Below are positions 1 to 10,268 of a DNA stretch of 64,000 nt, piece after piece (position 1 is the first letter of the stretch; the number at the start of each line of letters is the position of its first letter). The DNA is taken from positions 124,001-188,000 of the forward strand of contig NZ_QRBB01000001.1 in NCBI RefSeq assembly GCF_003363135.1. Direction: 5' to 3'. Source of the stretch: Alteriqipengyuania lutimaris. GTDB lineage: Bacteria > Pseudomonadota > Alphaproteobacteria > Sphingomonadales > Sphingomonadaceae. The position numbers and the translations under genes are program-made. The notes beneath the pieces are model-generated. The model saw nothing but the letters and a program-made list of their open reading frames with translations. It had not been told where the DNA came from and searched no databases.

Positions 1-1152
<1,152 letters not shown>

Positions 1153-1163
1153 AGAGTAGTCCG

Positions 1164-2600
1164 ATGACCCAAGCCAACACGCAGCCCCGATCGCTGTTCG
1201 ACAAGCTGTGGGACGCGCATGTCGTTACCCCGGAGAGCGAAGAGAGCCCGGCGATCCTCTTCATCGACCTGCACCTGGTGCACGAGGTTACCTCGCCGCA
1301 GGCATTTGCGGTGCTGGAAGAGCGCGGGCTGGCCGTGCGCCGCCCCGATCTGACGCAGGCGACGCTCGACCATTCGACGCCGACGCTTCCGGCGGGTCCC
1401 GATGGCCGTCTGCCCTACGCGACCGAGGCTGCGGAACGCCAGGTCCACCAGCTGGAGGCGAATTGCGCGAAGCACGGGATCGACCTGCTCGGCCTCGACG
1501 ATCCGCGCCGGGGAATCGTGCATGTGATCGGGCCCGAAATGGGCCTGACCCAGCCGGGCAAGACGATCGTGTGCGGCGACAGCCACACCTCCACCCACGG
1601 TGCGTTCGGGGCCCTCGCCTTCGGCATCGGTACGACCGAGGTGGGCCATGTGCTGGCGACGCAATGCGTGCTCCAGCGCAAGCCCAAGAGCATGCGGATC
1701 ACCTTCGAGGGCGCGCTGTCTCCGGGCGTCGGTGCCAAGGACATGGCGCTGGCGATGATCGCCCAGATCGGCGCCGATGGCGGCCAGGGCTACGCGGTCG
1801 AATTTGCGGGCGAAGCGGTCGAAGCGCTGTCGATGGAAGGCCGCATGACGCTGTGCAATATGGCGATCGAGGCGGGCGCGCGCGTCGGCATGGTCGCCCC
1901 CGACGAAACCACCTTCGTCTATATCGAGGGGCGCGAACGCGCACCTCGGGGCGAGGAATGGGATGCAGCGGTCGCGCGCTGGCGCGAGCTGCCGTCTGAC
2001 CCCGATGCCGCCTTCGACCACGAGGAAACGGTCGACGCGGGCGCGATCCGCCCGATGATCACCTTCGGCGTGTCGCCCGATGCGGCGGCCCCCGCCGCAG
2101 CCAACGCGCCCGCTCCGCAGGACGAAGCCGCGCGCCACGCGGCGGACTACATGCGCTTCGAAGCCGACCGTCCCTTCGCCGAAATGGCGGTCGACAAGGT
2201 CTTCATCGGCAGCTGCACCAATTCGCGCATGGCGGACCTTCGCGAAGCGGCGGCAGTGATGCGCGGGAGGCGCGTGGCCGACGGCGTCACCGCGCTGATC
2301 GTCCCCGGCTCCGAAGCGATCCGGCTCCAGGCTGAGGCCGAGGGACTCGATGCGGTGTTTCGCGATGCAGGAGCCGAGTGGCGCATGCCGGGCTGTTCGA
2401 TGTGCATTGCGATGAACGGCGATCAGGGCCAGCCGGGCGAACTGGTCGTCTCGACCTCCAACCGCAACTTCGTCGGCCGGCAGGGCAAGGGCGTGCGCAC
2501 GGTCCTTGCAGGGCCCGCGACCGCCGCCGCCTGCGCGATCGCCGGGCACATCGCCGACCCGTCCGACTATCTCGACACGGAGGCGCGCCATGCAGCGTGA
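1164..2600 (+). CDS. leuC: 3-isopropylmalate dehydratase large subunit
   Basis: Large, iron-sulfur subunit of isopropylmalate isomerase, which converts 2-isopropylmalate to 3-isopropylmalate together with LeuD. The 478 residues are a typical length. The three [4Fe-4S] ligands are visible as Cys351 (GSCTNSR) and Cys411/Cys414 (GCSMC), and the [13 protein letters not shown] substrate/cluster motif is present. The ATG at 1164 follows the leuA stop by 11 bases, and the 3' end overlaps the leuD start by 11 bases, pointing to coupled translation of the two subunits. Confidence 0.97.
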   Translation: MTQANTQPRSLFDKLWDAHVVTPESEESPAILFIDLHLVHEVTSPQAFAVLEERGLAVRRPDLTQATLDHSTPTLPAGPDGRLPYATEAAERQVHQLEANCAKHGIDLLGLDDPRRGIVHVIGPEMGLTQPGKTIVCGDSHTSTHGAFGALAFGIGTTEVGHVLATQCVLQRKPKSMRITFEGALSPGVGAKDMALAMIAQIGADGGQGYAVEFAGEAVEALSMEGRMTLCNMAIEAGARVGMVAPDETTFVYIEGRERAPRGEEWDAAVARWRELPSDPDAAFDHEETVDAGAIRPMITFGVSPDAAAPAAANAPAPQDEAARHAADYMRFEADRPFAEMAVDKVFIGSCTNSRMADLREAAAVMRGRRVADGVTALIVPGSEAIRLQAEAEGLDAVFRDAGAEWRMPGCSMCIAMNGDQGQPGELVVSTSNRNFVGRQGKGVRTVLAGPATAAACAIAGHIADPSDYLDTEARHAA

Positions 2601-3171
2601 TCCCTTTACCCGCCTGCACGCCCGCACGCTGGTGCTGCCGCAGACCAATATCGACACCGACCAGATCATTCCGGCGCGGTTCCTGACCACCACCACACGG
2701 GAAGGGCTGGGCGCACAGGCGTTCTACGACTGGCGCTATACCGGCGACGACCAGCCGCGGAACGATACCCCGCTTCCGGCGGCGGGCGCGGGCGACCGGC
2801 AGATCCTTGTTGCGGGCGCCAATTTCGGTTGCGGTTCCAGCCGCGAACATGCCCCGTGGGCGCTGCTCGATTACGGTTTTCGCGCGGTGATCAGCTCCGA
2901 CATCGCCGATATTTTCAAGAGCAACGCGCTCAAGAACGGGCTGCTGCCGGTCGAGGTCGATGCACGCACGCACGCCGCCCTCCTCGAGAATCCGGGCGTC
3001 GGCATGGTCATCGATCTCGAAAGCTGCACGCTGGAGACCGACGACGATATCCGTGCGCAATTCACGGTCGAACCATTCGCGCGGCGCTGCCTGCTCGACG
3101 GGGTCGATCCGCTCGGCCACATTCTCGCCCACGATGCGCAGATTGCGCAGTACGAGGCTGCCGTCGCATGA
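2590..3171 (+). CDS. leuD: 3-isopropylmalate dehydratase small subunit
   Basis: Small (swivel-domain) subunit of isopropylmalate isomerase, partner of LeuC. 193 residues, with the family motifs [12 protein letters not shown] near the N-terminus and [13 protein letters not shown] in the middle. I chose the ATG at 2590, whose product begins MQRDPF, because it sits just before the leuC stop and gives the usual family N-terminus; the frame is open further upstream but only inside leuC. The stop overlaps the leuB start (ATGA). Confidence 0.96.
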   Translation: MQRDPFTRLHARTLVLPQTNIDTDQIIPARFLTTTTREGLGAQAFYDWRYTGDDQPRNDTPLPAAGAGDRQILVAGANFGCGSSREHAPWALLDYGFRAVISSDIADIFKSNALKNGLLPVEVDARTHAALLENPGVGMVIDLESCTLETDDDIRAQFTVEPFARRCLLDGVDPLGHILAHDAQIAQYEAAVA

Positions 3172-4211
3172 GCCGGATCGTATTGCTGGCCGGCGACGGG
3201 ATCGGACCCGAAGTCACCGCCGCTGCGCGCGCTGTGCTCGAGGCGGCGGCAGGGCGCCACGGCCTGACGCTCGAATTCGAAACCCACGATTTCGGCGGCT
3301 GCGCGATCGATGCGCATGGCGACCCTTTCCCCGCTGCAACGCGCGCGGCGTGCCTCCCCGCTGACGCCGTATTCCTCGGCGCGGTCGGCGGGCCGAAGTG
3401 GGATGGCGGCGGACCGCGCCCGGAAGCCGGCCTGCTCGCCTTGCGCGAAGCGCTCGGCGCATTCGCCAACCTGCGCCCGATCACGCTGTTCGAAGGGCTC
3501 GAAGCATTGTCGCCCCTCAGGCCGGAACGGGTGAGCGGCACCGACATGCTGATCGTGCGCGAACTGACCGGCGGGATCTATTTCGGCGAGAAGCAGGAGG
3601 GCGACGAAATCGCCTCCGACCTGTGCACCTACTCACGCGCCGAGGTGGAGCGGATCGCACGGATCGCGTTCGAGGCGGCGCGAGGGCGCAAGGGTCGCGT
3701 AACCTCGGTCGACAAGGCCAACGTGCTCGCCACCAGCCGGTTGTGGCGCAAGACCGTGATCGCGCTGCGCGATGCGGAGTATCCCGATGTCGAACTCGAC
3801 CACGTGCTGGTCGACGCGATGGCGATGAAGCTGATCGACCGGCCATCGGCCTTCGACGTCGTGGTGACCGAGAACATGTTCGGCGATATCCTGAGCGATG
3901 AAGCCTCGGAGATCACCGGCTCGATCGGGCTCGCTCCGTCGGCCTCGCTATCCGAAAGCCACGGCGGGCTGTTCGAACCGATCCACGGGTCTGCGCCCGA
4001 TATTGCCGGACAGGGCAAGGCCAATCCGGTCGGCGCGATCCTGAGCGCGGCGATGCTGCTGCGTCACGCGCTGGATGAAGCCGATGCGGCCGAGACCATC
4101 GAGCAGGCGGTTTCGGCATGCCTCGCCGATGGCATCGCCACGGGCGATATCGGCGGCACCGCCAGCTGCGAGGACGTGACGCGCGGAGTGTGCGATCGGA
4201 TCGTGGGCTGA
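3168..4211 (+). CDS. leuB: 3-isopropylmalate dehydrogenase
   Basis: NAD-dependent oxidative decarboxylation of 3-isopropylmalate to 2-ketoisocaproate, the last leucine-specific step before transamination. 347 residues, typical length. Visible motifs are LLAGDGIGPEV at the start, the substrate-binding RELTGGIYFGEK, VDKANVL, and the metal/NAD segment NMFGDILSDEAS with GSAPDIAGQGKANP. The ATG at 3168 overlaps the leuD stop (ATGA), making leuB the last gene of the operon; a tRNA on the opposite strand follows. Confidence 0.97.
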   Translation: MSRIVLLAGDGIGPEVTAAARAVLEAAAGRHGLTLEFETHDFGGCAIDAHGDPFPAATRAACLPADAVFLGAVGGPKWDGGGPRPEAGLLALREALGAFANLRPITLFEGLEALSPLRPERVSGTDMLIVRELTGGIYFGEKQEGDEIASDLCTYSRAEVERIARIAFEAARGRKGRVTSVDKANVLATSRLWRKTVIALRDAEYPDVELDHVLVDAMAMKLIDRPSAFDVVVTENMFGDILSDEASEITGSIGLAPSASLSESHGGLFEPIHGSAPDIAGQGKANPVGAILSAAMLLRHALDEADAAETIEQAVSACLADGIATGDIGGTASCEDVTRGVCDRIVG

Positions 4212-4272
4212 GACACCTTCGGCGATCGGTACTTGACCGATCCCGCTATCGCTTCGGCTCGATTCGGGAGAC

Positions 4273-4346
4273 TGGAGCGGGTGAAGGGAATCGAACCCTC
4301 GTCGTCAGCTTGGGAAGCTGCTGCTCTACCATTGAGCTACACCCGC
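4273..4346 (-). tRNA. tRNA-Gly (anticodon CCC)
   Basis: Read on the minus strand, the 74 bases form a complete cloverleaf: acceptor arms GCGGGTG and CACCCGC, D arm with GTAGCTCAATGGTAGAGC, anticodon stem CAGC/GCTG around the loop TTCCCAA (anticodon CCC), T loop GGTTCGATTCC, then discriminator T and an encoded CCA. The loop and arms closely resemble other bacterial tRNA-Gly(CCC). It lies alone in the 286-base gap between leuB and mmsA; nothing else is seen there. Confidence 0.95.
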
Positions 4347-4497
4347 GTCGTGCTTGCGCCGCGCGCCTTTAGCCGGGCTCGAAACAAAATGCCAGCACAA
4401 GCGCTGGTCTCTTACATAACCCGCGAAGGCTTGGCATTCGGTTTCTCCCGGCGCTAAGCCCCCGCGCCGAAGAACACATAATCCGGAGAGTCCCCCC

Positions 4498-6003
4498 ATG
4501 CGCCAGATCGACCACCACCTTGCCACCGGCGTTGCTGCCGGCGAAGCCGCCCGCACGCACAAGGTGTGGAACCCCTCGACCGGGGAGGTTCAGGCCGAGG
4601 TTGCGCTGGGCGATGCGGCACTGCTCGAACGCGCGGTCGCCAAGGCCAAAGAGGTCCAGCCCGAATGGGCGGCGACCAACCCGCAGCGCCGCGCACGGGT
4701 GATGTTCAAGTTCAAGGAACTGGTCGAGGCGAACAAGCAGGATCTGGCGGAGCTTCTTTCCAGCGAACACGGCAAGGTCGTCGAGGATGCGCATGGCGAC
4801 GTGCAGCGCGGGCTGGAAGTGATCGAATATGCCTGCGGCATTCCGCAGGCCCTGAAGGGCGAGTACACGCAGGGCGCAGGGCCGGGGATCGACGTCTATT
4901 CGATGCGCCAGCCGCTCGGCATCGGGGCGGGGATCACCCCGTTCAACTTCCCGGCGATGATCCCGATGTGGATGTTCGGCATGGCGATCGCGGCGGGCAA
5001 CGCCTTCATCCTCAAGCCGTCGGAGCGCGACCCGAGCGTGCCCGTGCGCCTCTCCGAACTCTTCGTGGAAGCCGGCGCGCCTGAAGGGCTGCTCCAGGTG
5101 GTCAACGGCGACAAGGAAATGGTCGACGCGATCATCGACCACGATGACATCGCCGCGATCAGCTTCGTCGGTTCGTCCGACATCGCGCAATATATCTACT
5201 CGCGCGGCACCGCAAACGGCAAGCGCGTGCAGGCCTTCGGCGGCGCGAAGAACCACGGCATCGTGATGCCCGACGCCGATCTCGACCAGGTGGTGAACGA
5301 TCTGGCGGGTGCCGCCTTCGGCTCGGCGGGCGAACGCTGCATGGCGCTGCCCGTGGTGGTGCCGGTGGGCGAGGATACGGCGAACCGCCTGCGCGAGAAG
5401 CTGATCCCCGCGATCAACGCCCTGCGCGTGGGCGTTTCGAACGATCCCGATGCGCATTACGGGCCGGTGGTCACGCCCGAGCACAAGCAGCGCATCGAAG
5501 AGTGGATCGACACGGCCGAGAAGGAAGGCGCCGAAGTCGTCATCGACGGGCGCGGGTTTACGCTCCAGGGCCACGAGAAAGGCTTCTTCGTCGGCCCGAC
5601 GCTGCTCGACAATGTCACCACCGACATGGAAAGCTACAAGGAAGAGATCTTCGGCCCCGTCTTGCAGATCGTGCGCGCGAAGGACTTCGAAGAGGCCGTG
5701 CGCCTGCCGAGCGAGCATCAATATGGCAACGGCGTCGCCATCTTCACCCGCAACGGCCACGCCGCCCGCGAATTCGCGCATCGCGTCAACGTGGGCATGG
5801 TCGGCATCAACGTGCCGATCCCCGTGCCCGTCAGCTACCACAGCTTCGGTGGGTGGAAGCGTTCGGGCTTCGGCGATATCGACCAGTACGGCCAAGAAGG
5901 CTTGCGCTTCTGGACCAAGAGCAAGAAGGTCACCCAGCGCTGGCCCGACGGCACCGCCGATGCGGACAACAAGGACGCCTTCATCATCCCCACTATGGGG
6001 TAG
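4498..6003 (+). CDS. mmsA: CoA-acylating methylmalonate-semialdehyde dehydrogenase
   Basis: Aldehyde dehydrogenase superfamily enzyme that oxidises methylmalonate semialdehyde to propionyl-CoA, the last step of distal valine degradation. 501 residues, as usual for MmsA. ITPFNFPAMIPMWMF and the nucleophile motif GSAGERCMALPV (Cys281) are the characteristic MmsA versions, and the VGINVPIPVPVSYHSFGGWK tail segment fits. It lies about 4 kb upstream of the rest of the valine pathway (acyl-CoA dehydrogenase to mmsB). proB follows after 29 bases and may be cotranscribed. Confidence 0.95.
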   Translation: MRQIDHHLATGVAAGEAARTHKVWNPSTGEVQAEVALGDAALLERAVAKAKEVQPEWAATNPQRRARVMFKFKELVEANKQDLAELLSSEHGKVVEDAHGDVQRGLEVIEYACGIPQALKGEYTQGAGPGIDVYSMRQPLGIGAGITPFNFPAMIPMWMFGMAIAAGNAFILKPSERDPSVPVRLSELFVEAGAPEGLLQVVNGDKEMVDAIIDHDDIAAISFVGSSDIAQYIYSRGTANGKRVQAFGGAKNHGIVMPDADLDQVVNDLAGAAFGSAGERCMALPVVVPVGEDTANRLREKLIPAINALRVGVSNDPDAHYGPVVTPEHKQRIEEWIDTAEKEGAEVVIDGRGFTLQGHEKGFFVGPTLLDNVTTDMESYKEEIFGPVLQIVRAKDFEEAVRLPSEHQYGNGVAIFTRNGHAAREFAHRVNVGMVGINVPIPVPVSYHSFGGWKRSGFGDIDQYGQEGLRFWTKSKKVTQRWPDGTADADNKDAFIIPTMG

Positions 6004-6032
6004 ATGCGAGGGACCAGGACGGGATCACGGGC

Positions 6033-6878
6033 ATGAGCGAGCGGCCTGCCGCACCCGATGCGGCGCAACTGATCGGCGCGGCGCGCACGATGATCATGAA
6101 GGTCGGCTCCTCGCTGCTGGTCGATCGCGAGCGGCGGCAGGTCCGCGCGGCGTGGCTCGCCGCGCTGGCGGAAGACGTCGCCGCGCTGCGCGAGACCGGC
6201 AAGCAGGTGATCGTGGTCTCCTCGGGCGCGGTCGCGCTCGGCTGGCATCATCTCGGGATAGAGCGCCCCACCACGCTCGACCGCAAGCAGGCGGTCGCGG
6301 CGATCGGCCAGAGCCTCGTGATGAACGCATGGCGCGCGGCGTTCGAGCCGCATCACGTCGCGGTCGCGCAGCTGCTGCTGACGCGTGACGACACCGGGTC
6401 GGACCGGCGGCGCGAGAATGCGCGCGCGACGCTCGCCATGCTGCTCGAAATGGGCGCGCTGCCGATCATCAACGAGAACGACAGCGTCGCCACCGAAGAG
6501 CTGCAATATGGCGACAACGACCAGCTCTCCGCCCTCGTCGCCGAACTTGCCGGGGCGGATGCCCTGCTGCTGCTGTCCGATGTCGACGGGCTCTACGATG
6601 GCGACCCGGCCCAGCCCGACGCGCGCCATATCGGCCATGTCCCGCAGGTGACCGCCGAGATCGAAGCGCTCGCCCGCCAGCCGCTCGAAGGCAGCGTCGG
6701 CACCGGCGGCATGGCGTCCAAGCTAACCGCCGCGCGGCTCGCCGGCGAGCGCGGTTGCGGCACCATCCTTGCGTCGGGCCGCCCGATGCACGCGCTCGCC
6801 CGCCTGCAGGAGGGCAAGGAACGCTCGACCGTGATCGGCGTGTCGTGCGACAATGCGGACGCCAAGGCTTCGCGCTAG
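6033..6878 (+). CDS. proB: glutamate 5-kinase, short form without PUA domain
   Basis: Phosphorylates glutamate to gamma-glutamyl phosphate, the first step of proline synthesis. The 281 residues contain the amino-acid-kinase fold: MKVGSSLL, VSSGAVALG, INENDSV, YGDNDQLSALVA, LLLSDVDGLY and GTGGMASKLTAA. The protein stops just after this fold, whereas E. coli ProB (367 residues) carries a C-terminal PUA domain of about 75-100 residues; none is encoded in the bases that follow. The ATG at 6033 gives the normal N-terminus. No proA is nearby, and the upstream neighbour is mmsA. Confidence 0.93.
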   Translation: MSERPAAPDAAQLIGAARTMIMKVGSSLLVDRERRQVRAAWLAALAEDVAALRETGKQVIVVSSGAVALGWHHLGIERPTTLDRKQAVAAIGQSLVMNAWRAAFEPHHVAVAQLLLTRDDTGSDRRRENARATLAMLLEMGALPIINENDSVATEELQYGDNDQLSALVAELAGADALLLLSDVDGLYDGDPAQPDARHIGHVPQVTAEIEALARQPLEGSVGTGGMASKLTAARLAGERGCGTILASGRPMHALARLQEGKERSTVIGVSCDNADAKASR

Positions 6879-6908
6879 GCATCCGAAGCCAGTTTGCAGA
6901 GGTTCACC

Positions 6909-7508
6909 ATGCGCAGGAAATCGCTTCTCGCCATCGCCACGCTGATTGCAGCCCCCTTCGTCATGGCCGGCTGCACCATATCGCAGCCCGACGGTGGCGA
7001 AGCCGAGGAACCCGCCGGGGCCGAGACGCAGGCGCCCGGCACCGCCGAGGGCCCGATTCCGGTCGAACCCGATGGCGGGATCGGTGACGGCGCGCCTCCG
7101 CTCGAAGAAATGATCTCGCAGCAGGAAACCGGCGGGGAAGACACGCCCTCCGGCCTCGCGAAATCCTTCCCCACCGCGCTTCGCGGCACATGGCGTTCGG
7201 TCGAGGACGGCGAGGTGACGGCCGAGTGTTGCGACGGATATGATCCCGCCAACATGGGCAAGGTGCTGACCGTGCGTGACGGCAGCTATTCCTATTTCGA
7301 AACCGGTGGCCGCTTCGTGCGCGTCAAGTCGCGCGATGCGGGCAGCATCCGGGCGGAGTTCGACACGACCTATGCCGACACGCCAACGCGCGACGAGCTG
7401 GAGTTCCGGGTCGATCCGGTCGCGCGCACGCTGACGGTCGAGAATTTCGATACGGGCGAGGAAGGCACCACCGTCTATCGCCGGTGCCCGCGCCAGCAGA
7501 GCGAGTGA
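6909..7508 (+). CDS. lipoprotein of unknown function (xPxxFxGxW family, copy A)
   Basis: 199 residues from the ATG at 6909 (an in-frame TTG 15 bases upstream is less likely). The N-terminus is a lipoprotein signal, MRRKSLLAIATLIAAPFVMAGC, with lipobox VMAGC. A low-complexity Glu/Pro/Gly linker of about 65 residues follows, then a compact domain that begins FPTALRGTWRS and ends VYRRCP. The same domain pattern recurs in the lipoproteins at 8619 and 9552. The deacetylase gene starts 4 bases downstream, so the two are probably cotranscribed. Function unknown; an outer- or inner-membrane-anchored periplasmic protein is inferred. Confidence 0.75.
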   Translation: MRRKSLLAIATLIAAPFVMAGCTISQPDGGEAEEPAGAETQAPGTAEGPIPVEPDGGIGDGAPPLEEMISQQETGGEDTPSGLAKSFPTALRGTWRSVEDGEVTAECCDGYDPANMGKVLTVRDGSYSYFETGGRFVRVKSRDAGSIRAEFDTTYADTPTRDELEFRVDPVARTLTVENFDTGEEGTTVYRRCPRQQSE

Positions 7509-7512
7509 GCGC

Positions 7513-8484
7513 ATGATCCGGGTTCTTGTCTCCGCGTTCCTCGCGCTGATGATCTGCGCCTGCGCGCATGCCGAGGACACGCCCGAAGCGCCTGCTCGTA
7601 CCCCCGAAAAGCGGATCGCCCTGAGTTTCGACGACGCCCCGCGCGCGCCAGGCGCGTTCCTGACCGAAGACGAGCGCACGCGGCTCCTCATCGAGAACCT
7701 CGCCGAGGCGGGCGTCGAGCAGGCCGCGTTCTTCGTCAATCCCGGGCAGATCGACAGCGCGGCGGAAGAGCGCCGGGTGATGGCCTATGTCGCGGCCGGG
7801 CATGTCATCGCCAACCACACCGCCACCCACCCCCGCCTCTCGCAAACCGGTCTGGCCGAGTACATCGCCGATATCGACGCGGCGGAGGAATGGCTGCAAG
7901 GGCGCGAAGGCTATCGCCCGTGGTTCCGCTACCCCTATCTCGACGAAGGTCAGCGCGACACGGCCAAGCGCGATGCGGTGCGCGCGGCGCTGGCGCAGCG
8001 CGGTCTGGTCAACGGCTACGTCACCGTCGATGCGAGCGACTGGTTCTACGAAGGGGCGGCGAAGACGGCCGCATCGCAAGACAAGGACATCGACCGCGAG
8101 GCGCTGCGCGATCTCTACGTCGAGACACAGGTCGAAGCGGCGGAGTTCTACGATACGCTCGCACGCGAGGCCATCGGGCGCTCGCCCGTCCACATGCTGC
8201 TGCTGCACGAGACCGATATTGCCGCGCTGTGGATCGGGGATCTGGTCGCCGCGCTGGAGGCAAAGGGCTGGACCATCGTCAGCGCCGACAAGGCCTATGC
8301 CGATCCCTTCGCGCAATATGCCAGAACCTACGACACACCTTCGGCGCAGGGAGCGCTGACCGAGATGGTGGCGTGGGAGAAGGGCCTGCCCGCTCCGCGC
8401 TGGTATCGCGGAAACAATACCGATCTGGCGCAGCAATGGTTCGACACCCGCGTGCTCGGCGAGACACGGGACGGCGGCGACTGA
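7513..8484 (+). CDS. polysaccharide deacetylase (NodB domain), exported
   Basis: Carbohydrate esterase 4-type deacetylase that would remove acyl groups from an envelope or environmental glycan. 323 residues with an N-terminal export signal (LVSAFLALMICACAHAED). NodB motifs are present: LSFDDAP (catalytic/metal Asp pair), the metal-binding HTATHPRL, RYPYLDEG, and LLLHETD near the end. About 90 residues after the last motif are not assigned. Its start lies 4 bases after lipoprotein copy A. The substrate cannot be read from sequence. Confidence 0.85.
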   Translation: MIRVLVSAFLALMICACAHAEDTPEAPARTPEKRIALSFDDAPRAPGAFLTEDERTRLLIENLAEAGVEQAAFFVNPGQIDSAAEERRVMAYVAAGHVIANHTATHPRLSQTGLAEYIADIDAAEEWLQGREGYRPWFRYPYLDEGQRDTAKRDAVRAALAQRGLVNGYVTVDASDWFYEGAAKTAASQDKDIDREALRDLYVETQVEAAEFYDTLAREAIGRSPVHMLLLHETDIAALWIGDLVAALEAKGWTIVSADKAYADPFAQYARTYDTPSAQGALTEMVAWEKGLPAPRWYRGNNTDLAQQWFDTRVLGETRDGGD

Positions 8485-8618
8485 CACACCGATGCAAGGC
8501 GATCGGCGTCTTTCCCTGCGCCAAGACCTTGTTTTAATTCGGGAGAAATCGTGGGTCTTGCCCATGAACCGCGCCGCGCTAGTCTTTCCCCGATAACAAC
8601 AGTTCGGGGGAACACAGG

Positions 8619-9401
8619 ATGATCTGCAAACGAATATTCATTGCGATGCTGGCCGCCGCGGCGGTTTCGGCATGCGGGGAAGCGGAAGCGACGGGAGAAG
8701 GCGCGTATGCTGGTGTCGAGAAAGCCGCTCCGGCGACCGAATCAGAAACAGAAACCGCGCCCGCCGCGGTGGAGAGCCGCAAGGCTCTGACACCGATCCC
8801 CGCAGCGTTCCACGGCAGGTGGGGCATGCTCGGCGACTGCTCCAGCCCCATGGTCATCACCGCGGGCGGCATCGAAAGCCCGGGCGCGCAACCGCTTTCC
8901 TCGGTGAAGATCCTCGACGCAAACACGATCGAACTCGATCGGGAGCCGAACCCGGAATATCCCGACGCGGACCAACGCTTCGGCCTGGTGGTTTCCGGCA
9001 AAGACATGCTGACCATGCACGCGCCGCAGATGTCGTCGCTGCGGTTCGAGCGGTGCGGGACGCGAGCCCCGGCCGAAAAACAAGCGGCGAGCGCCGCCGG
9101 CGGGCTTCCGGCGAAATTTCGCGGGCGGTGGGACTCCGAGGAATATGGCAATTGCGACGCGCCCGGCCCCGATGCCATCACCGTCGAGGCCATGAAGATC
9201 AGCGATGAATCCGACAGCGGATGGCGGCTGGCGAGCCTCGAAAGGGTCGACGCGAACACTTACCGGGCCCAGGCGAACTACTATGCCGGCGACTATACGG
9301 GCGAGCGGTTCGCGATGACCGTGCGGCTCGAGGATGCGGGCGAAACACTTGTGCTCGGATTGCAGGGCGGCAGCAATGTCTACGAAATGCGCTGGGGCTG
9401 A
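8619..9401 (+). CDS. lipoprotein with two xPxxFxGxW repeats (copy B)
   Basis: 260 residues with lipoprotein signal MICKRIFIAMLAAAAVSAC (lipobox VSAC) and an Ala/Glu/Thr-rich linker. The mature part holds two tandem domains: the first begins IPAAFHGRWGMLGDC near residue 65 and ends LRFERC, the second begins LPAKFRGRWDSEEYGNC near residue 165. Both carry a Gly-x-Trp followed by a Cys about 6-8 residues on. This makes it a duplicated form of the domain seen once in its neighbours. Function unknown. Confidence 0.75.
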   Translation: MICKRIFIAMLAAAAVSACGEAEATGEGAYAGVEKAAPATESETETAPAAVESRKALTPIPAAFHGRWGMLGDCSSPMVITAGGIESPGAQPLSSVKILDANTIELDREPNPEYPDADQRFGLVVSGKDMLTMHAPQMSSLRFERCGTRAPAEKQAASAAGGLPAKFRGRWDSEEYGNCDAPGPDAITVEAMKISDESDSGWRLASLERVDANTYRAQANYYAGDYTGERFAMTVRLEDAGETLVLGLQGGSNVYEMRWG

Positions 9402-9500
9402 AGTCAGCGTGCGGCGCAGGGTGCGCCGGGCGTGGCAGGTCCCGTCCCCGCACGGCAAGACTATCGCGAAATCGGGCGGATCGCGGTACAAGACGGGTGC

Positions 9501-9521
9501 ACCACGTGTGTACCACGTGTG
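9501..9521. repeat. direct repeat of accacgtgtg in leader of copy C lipoprotein
   Basis: The 10-base unit accacgtgtg occurs at 9501-9510 and 9512-9521, an 11-base period, each unit containing the palindrome CACGTG. It lies 31 bases before the ATG of the lipoprotein gene at 9552. The one-turn spacing suits a protein binding two sites on one DNA face, but this is inference. Confidence 0.4.
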
Positions 9522-9551
9522 CAAGGCGGTCGAAGAGGGGGAAGACGGCAC

Positions 9552-10187
9552 ATGAGGAGGATGGCTGCAGGTCTTGCCACGAGCGCTCTGGCCCTCGCCG
9601 CCTGCGAAGCGGAGCGACCTGCGCCTGCGACCGAGCAGACGACCGCCGCCGTCGACGGGGAAGAGATATCGATCCGGTCCGCGCCCGTAGCCCGGCCCGA
9701 AGAAATGGCGGCGCCCATGCCGGAAGAGGACGTCGGCGATGCCGAAAGCGCGACCGAAACCGATGGTGAGGACCACGGGGCGGACCCGGCGCCCGAACCG
9801 ACGCTCTTCAACCTGCCCGACGTGCCTTCGGACGATGTGGCGGCGGACCGCGCCGCGCTGACCGCGATCCCCGCGCGTTTCCTCGGCCAGTGGGATGCGG
9901 TCGATGGCCCCTGCGCGCCCGGGTCCGACATGTTCATGACCATCCGCCCCGGCACGATCACCTTTTACGAATCGCAGGGCGACGTCGCGGCCGTGCGCCG
10001 TGGCCGTCCGGGCATCGTCGTCACGCTCGACATGCAGGGCGAAGGCGAGAGCTGGACGAGCCGCTACGCAATGCGGCTGGTCCGCAACAGCGAACAGCTC
10101 GCCACTCGCGTGACCTCCGGCGACGCGAAGGGCCAGACCATCCTGCGCCGCCGCTGCCCGCCCGAAGGCAGCCCCTCCCCCTCCTGA
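9552..10187 (+). CDS. lipoprotein of unknown function (xPxxFxGxW family, copy C)
   Basis: 211 residues starting at the ATG at 9552; the longer open frame upstream is not used because this ATG immediately gives a lipoprotein signal, MRRMAAGLATSALALAAC (lipobox LAAC). An acidic linker leads to a single domain beginning IPARFLGQWDAVDGPC and ending ILRRRC. The domain aligns by eye with copies at 6909 and 8619. The C-terminus is Ser/Pro rich. Function unknown. Confidence 0.72.
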   Translation: MRRMAAGLATSALALAACEAERPAPATEQTTAAVDGEEISIRSAPVARPEEMAAPMPEEDVGDAESATETDGEDHGADPAPEPTLFNLPDVPSDDVAADRAALTAIPARFLGQWDAVDGPCAPGSDMFMTIRPGTITFYESQGDVAAVRRGRPGIVVTLDMQGEGESWTSRYAMRLVRNSEQLATRVTSGDAKGQTILRRRCPPEGSPSPS

Positions 10188-10268
10188 ACGGGGCGGCGTA
10201 CCTGCTTTCGCCGAGCTTCTCCCATCGGCCCCTTTTATTGATCGCGCGGCGAGGCTAGATCGCCCGGC

